From the NCBI RefSeq assembly GCF_001816125.1, contig NZ_MDZA01000288.1:1-39425 (forward strand): a stretch of DNA of 39,425 nt. The letters are read 5' to 3'. The stretch comes from Hymenobacter coccineus. GTDB lineage: Bacteria > Bacteroidota > Bacteroidia > Cytophagales > Hymenobacteraceae. Each line of letters begins with the position of its first letter. The stretch's first letter is position 1. A program made the translations under genes and the position numbers. Of the stretch, positions 23,791-32,328 are shown in pieces. The notes under the pieces were generated by a model. It did no database searches and was not told the origin of the DNA. It saw only the letters and a list, made by a program, of their open reading frames with translations.

Positions 23791-26700
23791 AATAGCGTTC
23801 GTAAAGGCGTTGGGTGAGCTTGGGCAGCGCGTCGCGGAAGGGAAAGAAAAACAGCGTTTCGCCGATGGGCGAGGTTTCCTTGGCCGTGCCGGCGGCGAGC
23901 TGGTTGAAGCCCGCGTTGAGGCTGTCGCCCATTTCCTGGCGGAAAAATTCGCTCAGGAATTCGGCGTCGAACTCCACGTTCATGCGGGGCAGCAGCTCTT
24001 CCACGTCGGGGTCGTTGGCCAGGAAGTCGATGAGGCGCTGGGCGTTGACGAGCACGCCGTCGCGCCGGTCGCGGGCCTGGGCTAGGTTGGGTTGGGCGGC
24101 GCGGCCGGTGAGCACCGGCGCAGGCGCGGCGGCAGGGACCCCAACGGCGGCTTCGTCCTCATCGGCTTCCTGCGGGAAGGTGTCGCCGATGATGGCGGTG
24201 GCCTTCATGTTCTCCATCAAATCCTGCAAGGCCAGGTGCTCACCCTGCTGGGCGGCGAAGAGGCGGGCCCCGCCGTTGGCGGTGGCCTCCTTGGGCTGCT
24301 CGGCCACGGTGAGGCGGAAGTCGGCGGGCACGGGCTGGCCGGTGGCAAACTCCAGCACCAGCCGCGCCAGCTTGGTGGCCGTGGGCTGGCCGGGCCGGAA
24401 GTCGAGGAGCTTGATATACGTACTGCCCTTGCCGCTGAAGCTGAGGTGGCGCGGCAACGGGCTGAGGCCCTGAGCCTGGGCGGCCTGCCCCACGTGGTAC
24501 ACAATGGCCGCGAAGTGCAGCAGCAGCACCACGCGCAGGTGCTGGGCCAGGATGATTTTCTCGCTGAACCGCAGCTGGTCATCAAACCCAAACAGCAGGC
24601 TCACCACGTCGGAGGCGTAGAAATCGGGGTTCTGCACGGCCTTATCAAAGGCGTTGCGGGCCTTCTGGAAGGCGTCCTTGTTCGTTTCGTCGGGCACCAT
24701 TTTGCCCACCAAGCCCGTCTGGTAGCGCAGGAAGCCGTTCAGGCGGCCGCCGCGGGTCTGGCGCGAGCCGTCGCTCCACAGCACGTCGCCGGCGAAGCGG
24801 AACGAGCTGATGGCCGCCGGCTTTTCGCCCCGCACAAACAGCACGTCGGTGGTGCCGCCGCCAATGTCCACGTTCACGGCGTTCACGCCGTCGCGCGGCT
24901 CGATGGCCCCTTGCTTCACCAGGTCCAGGTACGGGGCCAGCGACTCGCTCAGCACCCGCGGCGGGTGCAGCTGCCGGGCCCCAAACACCCACTGGTACTC
25001 TTCGGCCCAGGCGTTTTCGAACACCAGCTGGGCGGCGGCGTTCATGCTCAGCGGCCGGAACCACACCACCTGGGTCTTGCTCACGTCGCCGTTGTTGAGG
25101 GCCGTTTTATGCTTGATGAGCAGCAGCATCTCGCGCAGAAAGGCGCGCATCCGACGCTGGCCAGCCTCGTTGTCGGCCCCGCTGGTTTCCCACTTCAGGT
25201 TGGTGCGGTAGTGGCCGGCGGCGGCGTTCAGCTCGTCGCGGTTGATGTTGAAGCCGATGTTAACATTGCCAAACAGCTGGGTGATCTGGCCCGCAAAAAT
25301 CGGCGTTTCGCAGGTCGCCGTCCGAATCGGGAAGGCATAATCGGCCCCCTCCACGCCGATGAAAGCGGGCACGAACTCGCGGTTTTGCACCGTGCGGGCG
25401 TAGGCCAGGCTGCCGAAGCTGGTGCTGTAGCGCTCGGGCAGCGAGTTGGCGCGCTTCAGCGGCTGGTTCAGCGTGACGACCTGCAACTCTTCTTCAGTAC
25501 CGATGCGGAAGGGCTCGGGCGTGGTGTCGGCGCCGCGCATCAGGGCCACGTGGCTGTTGGTGGTGCCAAAATCGACGGCGAACGTGAAGGCGGCCGGGCC
25601 GCTCGTCACGGCTTTCCAGCGGGGCACTACCACGTTGCGCACCGTGCGGAAGGGCGTGCCCGGCGCATCGGGCAGCGGGCATTCCAGTTCCACGAAGTCA
25701 AACGGGGCCTGCCGCAGCTGGTAGTAGATGCTGGCCGCCCCGAACGGGTTGCGGGCCACGCGCACCTGCTTTTCGGACTGCCGGGGCCCCTGCGCGTCGT
25801 GGAAGTGCAGGTCGGCCAGCGTCGCGCCGGGGTTGTCGTCCACCAGCATCACCTCGTAGGTGTTGTTGATTTCGGCCCGCTCGTGCTTGTAGAACGGGAA
25901 CACGCCCAGGTTCACGAGCGTCTCCACGAGGAAGCCGTTTTCGGGGCGCTGGCTCACGGCGCTGGGCAGCTTGCGGTAGTAATGGCGTTCGTAGATGACG
26001 GGCTGGCCGTGCTGCACGGGCACGGTCAGCGTCACGGTTACGTAGTTCATTTCCACCGTGAACTGCACCAGGCGGTTCACATCCTCCGGGGTAAAGAAGT
26101 TGAAAAACTGCTTTTTCAGCGGCAGCAGAAACGGAAATTGCAAGTCCGCATCGGTATCAAAATCAGTGTATTGGTAAGCCTTGCGGGCCCCCGGCGCGTA
26201 GATGACCGGCTGACGGCCGGCCGCGAATTTGTCGCGGTTCAGGCCGTAGGGCAGCTCCACGAGGAAGTCTTCCAGCAGGTCGTTCACCGTTAGGTACGGG
26301 TAAGTGATGCCCAGCGCGGGCAGCACGCGGGCCGACAGGTTGGGCTCGGCGTCGGCCCAGCCGATTTGGGCCCCCATGCCGGCCGCGCCCTTGGTGCCGC
26401 CGTAGTAGTTGCTGCCCGTCAGGTCGAGGTCGGGCTTGAGCACGAGCGGCGCGGGGCCCTCCAGCACGCGGGTGGCGGCAATGAACCAGTCGCTGGTCCC
26501 CGGCTTCTGGGAAATGCGCGCCTGGTACAGCTCGGCCCCCTTGATGCGCACCGTACCGCCCTCGTAGGGCAGCGGCTCGTAGTCGGCCAAGAACTCGGTG
26601 GGGTTGAGGTTTTGGCCCGCCACGTCATTCACGCGCTGGCGGTCGGTGTCCTGCAAGTATTTGAATACGCTGTTGGCGAACGTCTTATCGCGCAGGTTTT

Positions 26701-27337
26701 TGTTGATATCGAACCAGCCGTACAGGAACTTCTGGAACTCGGGGGCCCTATTGGCCAGCGGCACAATGGCCTGGTCGAAGTAGCGCCCCGTGCCGTTCAC
26801 CCGCTGAATGTCCAGCGCCCGCAGCCCCTGCCGCGCAAATACCAGCGTGAACGGCGAGGTGAGGCCGAGCAGCTCGCGCCGCCCGCTGCCCCGCGCCTCC
26901 CCAAAAATCAGGAACAGCGTTTCGACGCCCGCAAACTGCGGGTCGTTCAGGTACAGGCCCAGCGTGCGGCCCATCAGGCGGGTGGCCTCGTTGCTTTGCA
27001 GGGCCCTCAGCTGGTCGTCTTTGTGCCAGGGCAGTAGCGTAAGGCTATAATTAGCAAACTGTTGCTTGAAGAACAGCAGCTCCAGCAAGTCCAGGCAGTG
27101 CGTCACCAAGTGGTGGTACACGGAGGTACCGTTGGGCTCGTGGCGCACAAATTCGAACGCCTCGGCCAGCAAGTGCAGCTGCCCAAACGGCGTCGGGATG
27201 GACGTGCTCGTGACGTGCGCCGAGCCGCCGTCGGGGTCGGCAATGGTCTTAATCTGGTTGTCGCTGATGCGGTCGGACTGCTGCCAGCCGCGAAGCAACG
27301 ATTTGCCCTGCTGGTGCAGGCGAAGGATGGTGCTCAT
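23771..27337 (-). CDS. Giant actin/Hsp70-fold ATPase
   Basis: 1188 aa from the ATG at 27337 (MSTILRLHQQGKSLLRGW); the frame is open to 27448 but the extra part lies over an inverted repeat. Residues about 1-580 are of unknown fold. Residues about 585-1010 form an actin/Hsp70 ATPase: phosphate-1 motif AVDFGTTNSHVALM (Asp about 589), phosphate-2 motif NVDIGGGTTDVLF (Asp about 824), and adenosine motif FSGKGSTYIKLLDF (about 965). The C-terminal ~140 residues include an acidic patch (ADEDEA) and a helical part. Total size and the long N-terminal extension are far beyond DnaK or MreB. It resembles SrfB-type proteins in general plan, but I cannot confirm that family. It is the central cytoplasmic NTPase of the cluster. 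Confidence 0.85.
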   Translation of the reverse strand: MSTILRLHQQGKSLLRGWQQSDRISDNQIKTIADPDGGSAHVTSTSIPTPFGQLHLLAEAFEFVRHEPNGTSVYHHLVTHCLDLLELLFFKQQFANYSLTLLPWHKDDQLRALQSNEATRLMGRTLGLYLNDPQFAGVETLFLIFGEARGSGRRELLGLTSPFTLVFARQGLRALDIQRVNGTGRYFDQAIVPLANRAPEFQKFLYGWFDINKNLRDKTFANSVFKYLQDTDRQRVNDVAGQNLNPTEFLADYEPLPYEGGTVRIKGAELYQARISQKPGTSDWFIAATRVLEGPAPLVLKPDLDLTGSNYYGGTKGAAGMGAQIGWADAEPNLSARVLPALGITYPYLTVNDLLEDFLVELPYGLNRDKFAAGRQPVIYAPGARKAYQYTDFDTDADLQFPFLLPLKKQFFNFFTPEDVNRLVQFTVEMNYVTVTLTVPVQHGQPVIYERHYYRKLPSAVSQRPENGFLVETLVNLGVFPFYKHERAEINNTYEVMLVDDNPGATLADLHFHDAQGPRQSEKQVRVARNPFGAASIYYQLRQAPFDFVELECPLPDAPGTPFRTVRNVVVPRWKAVTSGPAAFTFAVDFGTTNSHVALMRGADTTPEPFRIGTEEELQVVTLNQPLKRANSLPERYSTSFGSLAYARTVQNREFVPAFIGVEGADYAFPIRTATCETPIFAGQITQLFGNVNIGFNINRDELNAAAGHYRTNLKWETSGADNEAGQRRMRAFLREMLLLIKHKTALNNGDVSKTQVVWFRPLSMNAAAQLVFENAWAEEYQWVFGARQLHPPRVLSESLAPYLDLVKQGAIEPRDGVNAVNVDIGGGTTDVLFVRGEKPAAISSFRFAGDVLWSDGSRQTRGGRLNGFLRYQTGLVGKMVPDETNKDAFQKARNAFDKAVQNPDFYASDVVSLLFGFDDQLRFSEKIILAQHLRVVLLLHFAAIVYHVGQAAQAQGLSPLPRHLSFSGKGSTYIKLLDFRPGQPTATKLARLVLEFATGQPVPADFRLTVAEQPKEATANGGARLFAAQQGEHLALQDLMENMKATAIIGDTFPQEADEDEAAVGVPAAAPAPVLTGRAAQPNLAQARDRRDGVLVNAQRLIDFLANDPDVEELLPRMNVEFDAEFLSEFFRQEMGDSLNAGFNQLAAGTAKETSPIGETLFFFPFRDALPKLTQRLYERYYAAQTA

Positions 27338-27361
27338 AATGAATAGTCTAGTTACGATCTG

Positions 27362-27533
27362 GGCCCGGGCTGCCGGCTTTTCGCCGGCTGCCCGGTAATT
27401 GCTAAACGGTTGGAAAAGAACGTTAATCGCCGCAAGGCACGGGGGCAAGCGGTAGCAACGGCTCGGCGCTGGGGACCCTGAATGCCCGGGCGGCGATTAC
27501 CGGGCAGCCAGCGAAAAGCCGGCAGCCCGGGCC
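27362..27533. repeat. 38-bp inverted repeat, REP-like family C
   Basis: Arms 27362-27399 and 27496-27533 match with a single mismatch; each arm contains its own small palindrome around ccggcttttcgccgg. The 96-nt centre holds no gene. It fills the space between the actin-like and tubulin-like genes. Confidence 0.85.
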
Positions 27534-27542
27534 GGTTTCCTC

Positions 27543-29009
27543 CTAAAACCCTTTGATTTTGCTGTCCACCGTTTCGCGCATCACCTTGCTGAACAGCTCC
27601 ACGAACTGGCCCGGCCGGGTGGTGTGCGTCACTTTGGTGGCGCTGTCGTCCAGCGACTTGCGCAGCGAATTCGTCACGATGCCCTTGTCAAAGAAGCCGG
27701 TTTCGACGCGCTGGCCGTGCACCAGGTCGTTGTAGTCGGCCGAGCCGAGCTGGAACGGCGCGAAGGCGCGGTCGTTGGTGGCCAGTTCCTTCAGCCAGGG
27801 CGTGAAGCCGTAGGCGGGGTTGTCAAGCAGCTCGCGCAGGGCCCGGTAGAAGTCGTCGTGCTTCCAGTCGGCGGGCAGCTGGAGCGTTTTGGCAAACACC
27901 GCGTCCATCGTGCCGGGCAGGCCATGGGTGAGGAAGGTGGCGAAGAGTTGGAACCGCGTCAGGGCCCGGCCCAGCAGCTGCATGCTCTTGTCGGCGTCGA
28001 GCGAGCCGAAGCGCACCGGCCGGTCGTCCTTCTCCAGGCCGTACTCGAAAAACAGCTCCTGGCCTTGCAATTCCGCCTTGCTGTGGGCCATGAAATCGAA
28101 CACCGCCAGGGCCCCCACCAGCTCGATGAAGTGGGCGCCGTTGGTTTGGTTGGCGCCGCCCTCCTGGTTGTCGTAGCTCTTGGTAACCGGGTCGGCCAGG
28201 TAGTACAACGAGTTGAGGCCCCGCAGGTTGGTTTCGTAGTAGCTGAGGGCCGCCTTGGTTTTGGTGATGAAAAACCGCGAGTCGATGGCACTCTCCGCGC
28301 TGGGGTTCACCTTGAAATAGGGCAGCACCGAGAGGCCGCCCATGGGGGCCTCGCGCAGGGCTTTTTCGTTGGGCAGGCGCTGGCCGCCGCTCAGGTCGGG
28401 GTAGCGCAGGTTCTTGAGCAGCAGCGGGAAACCGGCCGCGCCCGTGCCCCCGAAGATGGAGCTGATGAAGAACACCCGGTCGCCGTCCTGCTCGTTGAAG
28501 TTGTTGGCAAAGGCCTGGATTTCGGCCGAGCCCATCAGCCCGTTCAGCACCACCGAGCCTACGTTGGGGCTGCCCTTAAAGCCCACGGTGAGCGGACTAG
28601 CCAGGTTTTCGGGCGTGAAGAGCAGGTCCACTAGGTGGCGGCTTTCCACCGGCATCCGGTCGTAGTGCAGGTAGTCGCGGAAGCTCTCGTTGATGTTGCC
28701 GAAGTCATACACGAAGGCGTCCTTCACGTCGCCGCTGCCACTCTGGGCAATGGCCGAGAGCGTTTTGATGTCGGTGTGGAAGAAGTCGCCCACCGCCGGG
28801 GCCGGCTCCAGGCTTTTGCGCAGCCGGGCGTAGGTTTTGAGCAGCTCCACGGTGCGGTTCATGTCGCCGTTGCGGGCGTCAGGGTCAATGATGATGGGCA
28901 CCACCGTGTCGCAATTCTTGATTTCGACGCCCGCCGCCAGCAGCATCGTCAGCGAGCGAATGACGCGCGAGCCCGTGCCGCCGATGCCGAATAAAAACAG
29001 TTTAGCCAT
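27543..29009 (-). CDS. Tubulin/FtsZ-superfamily GTPase-like protein
   Basis: 488 aa. The N-terminus MAKLFLFGIGGTGSRVIRSL has the T1-loop pattern of FtsZ/tubulin, and at about residue 187 the segment FISSIFGGTGAAGFPLLL carries GGTGAAG, a form of the tubulin signature GGGTGSG. An early Asp-rich strand (VVPIIIDPDARNGDMNRT) fits the following nucleotide-binding loops. The C-terminal half does not match classical FtsZ or tubulin by eye; the catalytic T7 loop was not identified. From memory, computational work has described FtsZ-like families in operons with vWA and OmpA-type proteins, predicted to remodel membranes; this protein may belong there. A Rossmann-type fold with a chance GGTG is the alternative. 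Confidence 0.75.
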   Translation of the reverse strand: MAKLFLFGIGGTGSRVIRSLTMLLAAGVEIKNCDTVVPIIIDPDARNGDMNRTVELLKTYARLRKSLEPAPAVGDFFHTDIKTLSAIAQSGSGDVKDAFVYDFGNINESFRDYLHYDRMPVESRHLVDLLFTPENLASPLTVGFKGSPNVGSVVLNGLMGSAEIQAFANNFNEQDGDRVFFISSIFGGTGAAGFPLLLKNLRYPDLSGGQRLPNEKALREAPMGGLSVLPYFKVNPSAESAIDSRFFITKTKAALSYYETNLRGLNSLYYLADPVTKSYDNQEGGANQTNGAHFIELVGALAVFDFMAHSKAELQGQELFFEYGLEKDDRPVRFGSLDADKSMQLLGRALTRFQLFATFLTHGLPGTMDAVFAKTLQLPADWKHDDFYRALRELLDNPAYGFTPWLKELATNDRAFAPFQLGSADYNDLVHGQRVETGFFDKGIVTNSLRKSLDDSATKVTHTTRPGQFVELFSKVMRETVDSKIKGF

Positions 29010-29038
29010 AGCAAGGAAAGGTATTAAGTGCAGCGAGG

Positions 29039-29147
29039 CAACCCCTCCCCCGGCCCCTCCCCAAAAGGAGGGGTGCGTTCAACGAGTCGTTCAATGGGTC
29101 AGGTACTGGCACCCCTCCCTTTTGGGGAGGGGACGGGGGAGGGGTTG
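29039..29147. repeat. 38/39-bp inverted repeat, GC-rich family D
   Basis: Arms 29039-29076 and 29109-29147 (core ggcccctccccaaaa on the left) match with one substitution and one length difference around a 32-nt centre. It sits between the three-helix membrane protein gene and the tubulin-like gene. Confidence 0.85.
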
Positions 29148-29164
29148 GACGTTAGAGGAACGAA

Positions 29165-29623
29165 TTAATTAGGCCAGCGCACCGGCGTGGTGCGGGCGCT
29201 GGTGGAGAAGGATTTCACCACAAACGACCAAAACACGAAAAACAGGGCCCCGAACAGTGCGTTTACGCACAAAAAGCCCAGCACGTAGCGGTTGTAAGCC
29301 GACTGCTCGATGCCTTCCAGCGCCACGCCGCTGCTATTGAGACTCTCCGTGACAACCGAATGGGCCTGCGAATACGCCAGCACCGCCGACGCTAAGGCCG
29401 TCAGCAGCACGAATAGCAGCCAGTGCGAGGTTTTGAATAAGGCCGTGGTCATCAGCCGGTTCAGCACCACGTAGTACACCAGGGCCATGCCCAGCGCCAC
29501 GGCGAAAAACGTGCTGAGGCCCACGCCGGGGAAAATACTTTTTTGGTACACGGGGATGAGCGACGACGGAGCTGGCGTGCCCAGTAAAGCCTGGTAGAGC
29601 GAAGTAAAAAGCTGTTGGAACAT
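29165..29623 (-). CDS. Three-helix membrane protein of the cluster
   Basis: 152 aa. Three hydrophobic helices are visible: STFFAVALGMALVYYVVLN (about 37-57), SHWLLFVLLTALASAVLAY (about 65-84) and YVLGFLCVNALFGALFFVFW (about 112-133), with a conserved-looking loop VALEGIEQSAYNRY between helices 2 and 3. I recognise no family. Its place between the vWA lipoprotein and the tubulin-like gene makes it a likely inner-membrane subunit of the same machine. Confidence 0.75.
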   Translation of the reverse strand: MFQQLFTSLYQALLGTPAPSSLIPVYQKSIFPGVGLSTFFAVALGMALVYYVVLNRLMTTALFKTSHWLLFVLLTALASAVLAYSQAHSVVTESLNSSGVALEGIEQSAYNRYVLGFLCVNALFGALFFVFWSFVVKSFSTSARTTPVRWPN

Positions 29624-29669
29624 GAAGGATTTGGGTTGGCAGATTAAGTAAAGATTGGGGCCCCGGTAC

Positions 29670-29765
29670 TGTAGCGCGGACTTTGTAGTCCGCGGCTCTG
29701 CACGGTCGCTGCACGATTATCGGCAGGACGAAGCGAGAGCCGCGGACTACAAAGTCCGCGCTACA
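29670..29765. repeat. Perfect 30-bp inverted repeat, family E copy 1
   Basis: Arms 29670-29699 and 29736-29765 (core tgtagcgcggactttgtagt) around a 36-nt loop. A second copy of the family lies at 32732-32830. It ends two bases before the stop codon of the vWA-like gene. Confidence 0.88.
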
Positions 29766-29766
29766 T

Positions 29767-31074
29767 TCAGTCTGCTCGCTGCACGCGGATGGGCAAATCG
29801 AGCGCTTGCTGGGCGCTGGGCTGGCCGGCAAAGTAATCGGCCACGCCCTGCATTACGTCGGCGAGGAGGAAAGTTTTGGGGCCCTGTTTGGCGATGTTGC
29901 TGTCGTTGGCGGTAGAGGTTTGGGCGACCCAGGCGGGCTGCGGGCGGGGCAGCGTGAGGTGCAACAGGGCCCCGGCGCCGGGCACTTGGCCCAGCTTTAT
30001 TTTAGCCAAGTGCGTGTACTGCTGCAAGTACGGTTTGCCCGCAGCGGCCGGCTCCTGGGCCACGGGCCAGGTGCGCAGCAGCGTGGCATCGGTGGCGGCG
30101 GCGTCGAGGCGCAGGCCCTGGGCGGCGGCCTTTTGCCACTCGGCGGGCACGGCTTTCAGGTCGAGGCCAAACACGACTTCGGCCGGCTCCTTGCGCGATA
30201 CGCTTTTGGTGAAACTCAGGGCGGGCACGCCGGCTATGGGCTCGGCCTTGTACCACTCGCCTTGGTTTTGGAAGTGGTCGAGCGCCGCGTAGGGCGGGGC
30301 AAACTTGGTGTTGAAGTGCGCCTGGGGCTGGCTGGCCAGCCGCTTCAGCAGCGTGCCATCGACCTGGCCTACCAGCGCTGGGGCCCCCACCACCCAGATA
30401 TAATACGGTAGCTTGTCACCGCGCAACGCCTGCGGCTTGGTGCGGTTGCCGGGATAGAAGTTGCCCCGGTAGGCCGACGTATTGGCGAACACCGACACGG
30501 CCAGCTGCGCCGCGTCGGCGGTGGCCAGGGCGTCCTTTACGTCGGTTTTTACGCGCCAAGTTTCGCCAGAATTTTTAGGACTGTAGATAAAGTCCGACAC
30601 GATGAGGCTGACCGTGCCGGGGCGTTTGGCGTGCAGCTTCAGGGCCTCGGCCAGCATCAGGGGCAGCTCGGTGCCCAGGGCAGGCTTTTGAATGCCGGTG
30701 CTCACGGCGCCGGTGAGGGCCCCGTAGCTCGTGGGTACCAAGATGCGCGGGTCGGCGCCGGTGGCTTCCTTCACGAAGTAGTAGGCCGCCGGGGCCCCGT
30801 GCTGGCCGTTCACGTCGGAGAGCAGCGCGGCCACCGTTTGCTGGAAGTTGCTGCCGGACTCGCCGGGCGCGTTGGCGTGCATGAAGCCCTGCATCCCGCC
30901 CGAAGCATCCACCAACACGTTGATCTGACTTATTTTATCAGCGGCCGCGGGGGCCCCGGCGGCGGGCTTGCCCCCGGCAATTTTGACGGGCTCGCCGCCG
31001 GAGCCACAGGCCACGGCCAGCCCGCTCAGCGGCAGCAGCAGGGCGTATTTTCTAAGAATCGAAGCTGAAATCAT
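29767..31074 (-). CDS. vWA-like lipoprotein
   Basis: 435 aa. A lipoprotein signal peptide ends in lipobox VAC (Cys 23, followed by Gly-Ser, which favours the outer membrane). After an Ala/Gly/Pro linker the segment INVLVDASGGMQGFM has the DxSxxM pattern of a von Willebrand A MIDAS strand, followed by a helix and TVSLIVSDFIYSP, a plausible later vWA strand. Residues about 230-435 form a second region of unknown fold. It would face the periplasm. It is the first gene of the cluster, and the upstream gene is divergent. A TACCTTGG element at 31130-31137 resembles a -7 box, but its -33 partner is missing. Confidence 0.78.
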   Translation of the reverse strand: MISASILRKYALLLPLSGLAVACGSGGEPVKIAGGKPAAGAPAAADKISQINVLVDASGGMQGFMHANAPGESGSNFQQTVAALLSDVNGQHGAPAAYYFVKEATGADPRILVPTSYGALTGAVSTGIQKPALGTELPLMLAEALKLHAKRPGTVSLIVSDFIYSPKNSGETWRVKTDVKDALATADAAQLAVSVFANTSAYRGNFYPGNRTKPQALRGDKLPYYIWVVGAPALVGQVDGTLLKRLASQPQAHFNTKFAPPYAALDHFQNQGEWYKAEPIAGVPALSFTKSVSRKEPAEVVFGLDLKAVPAEWQKAAAQGLRLDAAATDATLLRTWPVAQEPAAAGKPYLQQYTHLAKIKLGQVPGAGALLHLTLPRPQPAWVAQTSTANDSNIAKQGPKTFLLADVMQGVADYFAGQPSAQQALDLPIRVQRAD

Positions 31075-31249
31075 GCGCCGGAAAACGGACTATAAGGAGA
31101 GGCAACGGGCACCGCGCGGGTTTGCGGCCCCAAGGTAGGGCCGGCGCGCGGCCCGGCCGCTTCCTGCACATAACAGGCCAAACCGGTGCGGCCAACGCCA
31201 AATCAGCCAACGATTTCGGGGCCCCGGTTGTTGTACTTGCACGGGGCCA

Positions 31250-31280
31250 TTGGCGGCCCCGGCCGCGGGGGCTACCTTTG
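31250..31280 (+). promoter_or_regulatory. Putative promoter of the reductase-ferredoxin operon
   Basis: TTG at 31250, 20-nt spacer, perfect TAnnTTTG (TACCTTTG) at 31273. The start codon of the reductase gene is 32 nt downstream. Confidence 0.72.
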
Positions 31281-31311
31281 CGGCCGCTTGTTTCAGGTAC
31301 TTAGCTCGTTT

Positions 31312-32328
31312 ATGCCCAACGTAATTTCCACCGATATCTGCATCGTCGGGGCCGGCCCAGTGGGCCTGTTTGCCGTGTTTGAAGCCGGCTTGCTCAAGCT
31401 CCGTTGCCACGTCGTCGATGCCCTGCCCCAACCCGGCGGCCAGCTCACCGAAATCTACCCCAAGAAGCCGATTTACGACATTCCCGGCTTCCCCGAGGTA
31501 CTGGCCGGCGACCTGGTGGACAACCTGATGAAGCAAATCGAGCCCTTCCACCCCACCTTCACGCTGGGCGAGCGGGTGGAGCGCTTTGCCAAGCTCGACG
31601 ACGGCACCTTCCAGCTCTACACCACCGACGGCACCGAGATTCAGTGCAAGGCCGTGGCCATCGCCGGGGGCCTCGGCTCGTTCGAGCCCCGCAAGCCGGC
31701 CGTCGAAAACCTCGAGCGCTTCGAGGGCGGCAAGGGCGTGCACTACATGGTGCGCGACCCCGAGCACTTCCGCAACAAGAAAATTGTGATTGCCGGCGGC
31801 GGCGATTCGGCCCTCGACTGGACCAACTTCCTGGCCAACGTGGCTTCGGAAGTGACACTTGTGCACCGCGGCACCACTTTCCGCGGCGCTGCAGACTCGG
31901 CCGAGAAAGTGCAAAAGCTGCACGAAGCCGGCAAAATCAAGCTCGTGCTGAGCAGCAACGTGACGCACCTGCACGGCAACGGCCACTTGCAGGAGGTCAC
32001 CATCACGGGCAACGACGGCGTGGCCGAAACTGTGCCGCTCGACGCCTTCGTGCCGCTGTTCGGCCTCACGCCCAAGCTGGGGCCCATCGGCGAGTGGGGC
32101 CTGGGCCTGGAGAACGACGCCGTGCAGGTGAACACGCTGGATTACAGCACCTCCACTCCCGGCGTGTTTGCCATCGGCGACATCAACACCTACCCCGGCA
32201 AGCTCAAGCTCATCCTCTGCGGCTTCCACGAGGCGGCGCTGATGTGCCAGGGCGCGTTTAAGTACATCTACCCCGACAAAAAATACACCCTTAAGTACAC
32301 CACGGTGAACGGGGTACCTACTCTTTAA
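31312..32328 (+). CDS. Thioredoxin-reductase-like ferredoxin(flavodoxin)-NADP(+) reductase
   Basis: 338 aa from the ATG at 31312, which sits directly behind a good promoter. The FAD-binding motif is CIVGAGPVGLFAVFEAG near the N-terminus, PQPGGQLTEIYP follows, the NADPH-binding motif is VIAGGGDSALDWT at about residue 160, and the second FAD motif is TPGVFAIGDI near 290. There is no CxxC redox pair, which fits the TrxR-like ferredoxin-NADP reductases rather than thioredoxin reductase. The ferredoxin gene that follows is the obvious partner, giving an NADPH-to-ferredoxin electron route in the cytoplasm. Confidence 0.93.
   Translation: MPNVISTDICIVGAGPVGLFAVFEAGLLKLRCHVVDALPQPGGQLTEIYPKKPIYDIPGFPEVLAGDLVDNLMKQIEPFHPTFTLGERVERFAKLDDGTFQLYTTDGTEIQCKAVAIAGGLGSFEPRKPAVENLERFEGGKGVHYMVRDPEHFRNKKIVIAGGGDSALDWTNFLANVASEVTLVHRGTTFRGAADSAEKVQKLHEAGKIKLVLSSNVTHLHGNGHLQEVTITGNDGVAETVPLDAFVPLFGLTPKLGPIGEWGLGLENDAVQVNTLDYSTSTPGVFAIGDINTYPGKLKLILCGFHEAALMCQGAFKYIYPDKKYTLKYTTVNGVPTL

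Noticed and set aside
24092..26293. 733-codon open frame on the plus strand opposite the actin-like gene
   Set aside because: His/Gln/Arg/Gly-rich translation with no domain; it mirrors the codon structure of the real gene on the other strand, as is usual at this GC content.
20353..31074. Canonical Zorya defence system
   Set aside because: Only the A/B-like motor genes are present; no ZorC, no ZorD-type helicase and no ZorE-type HNH nuclease are found in the neighbouring genes.
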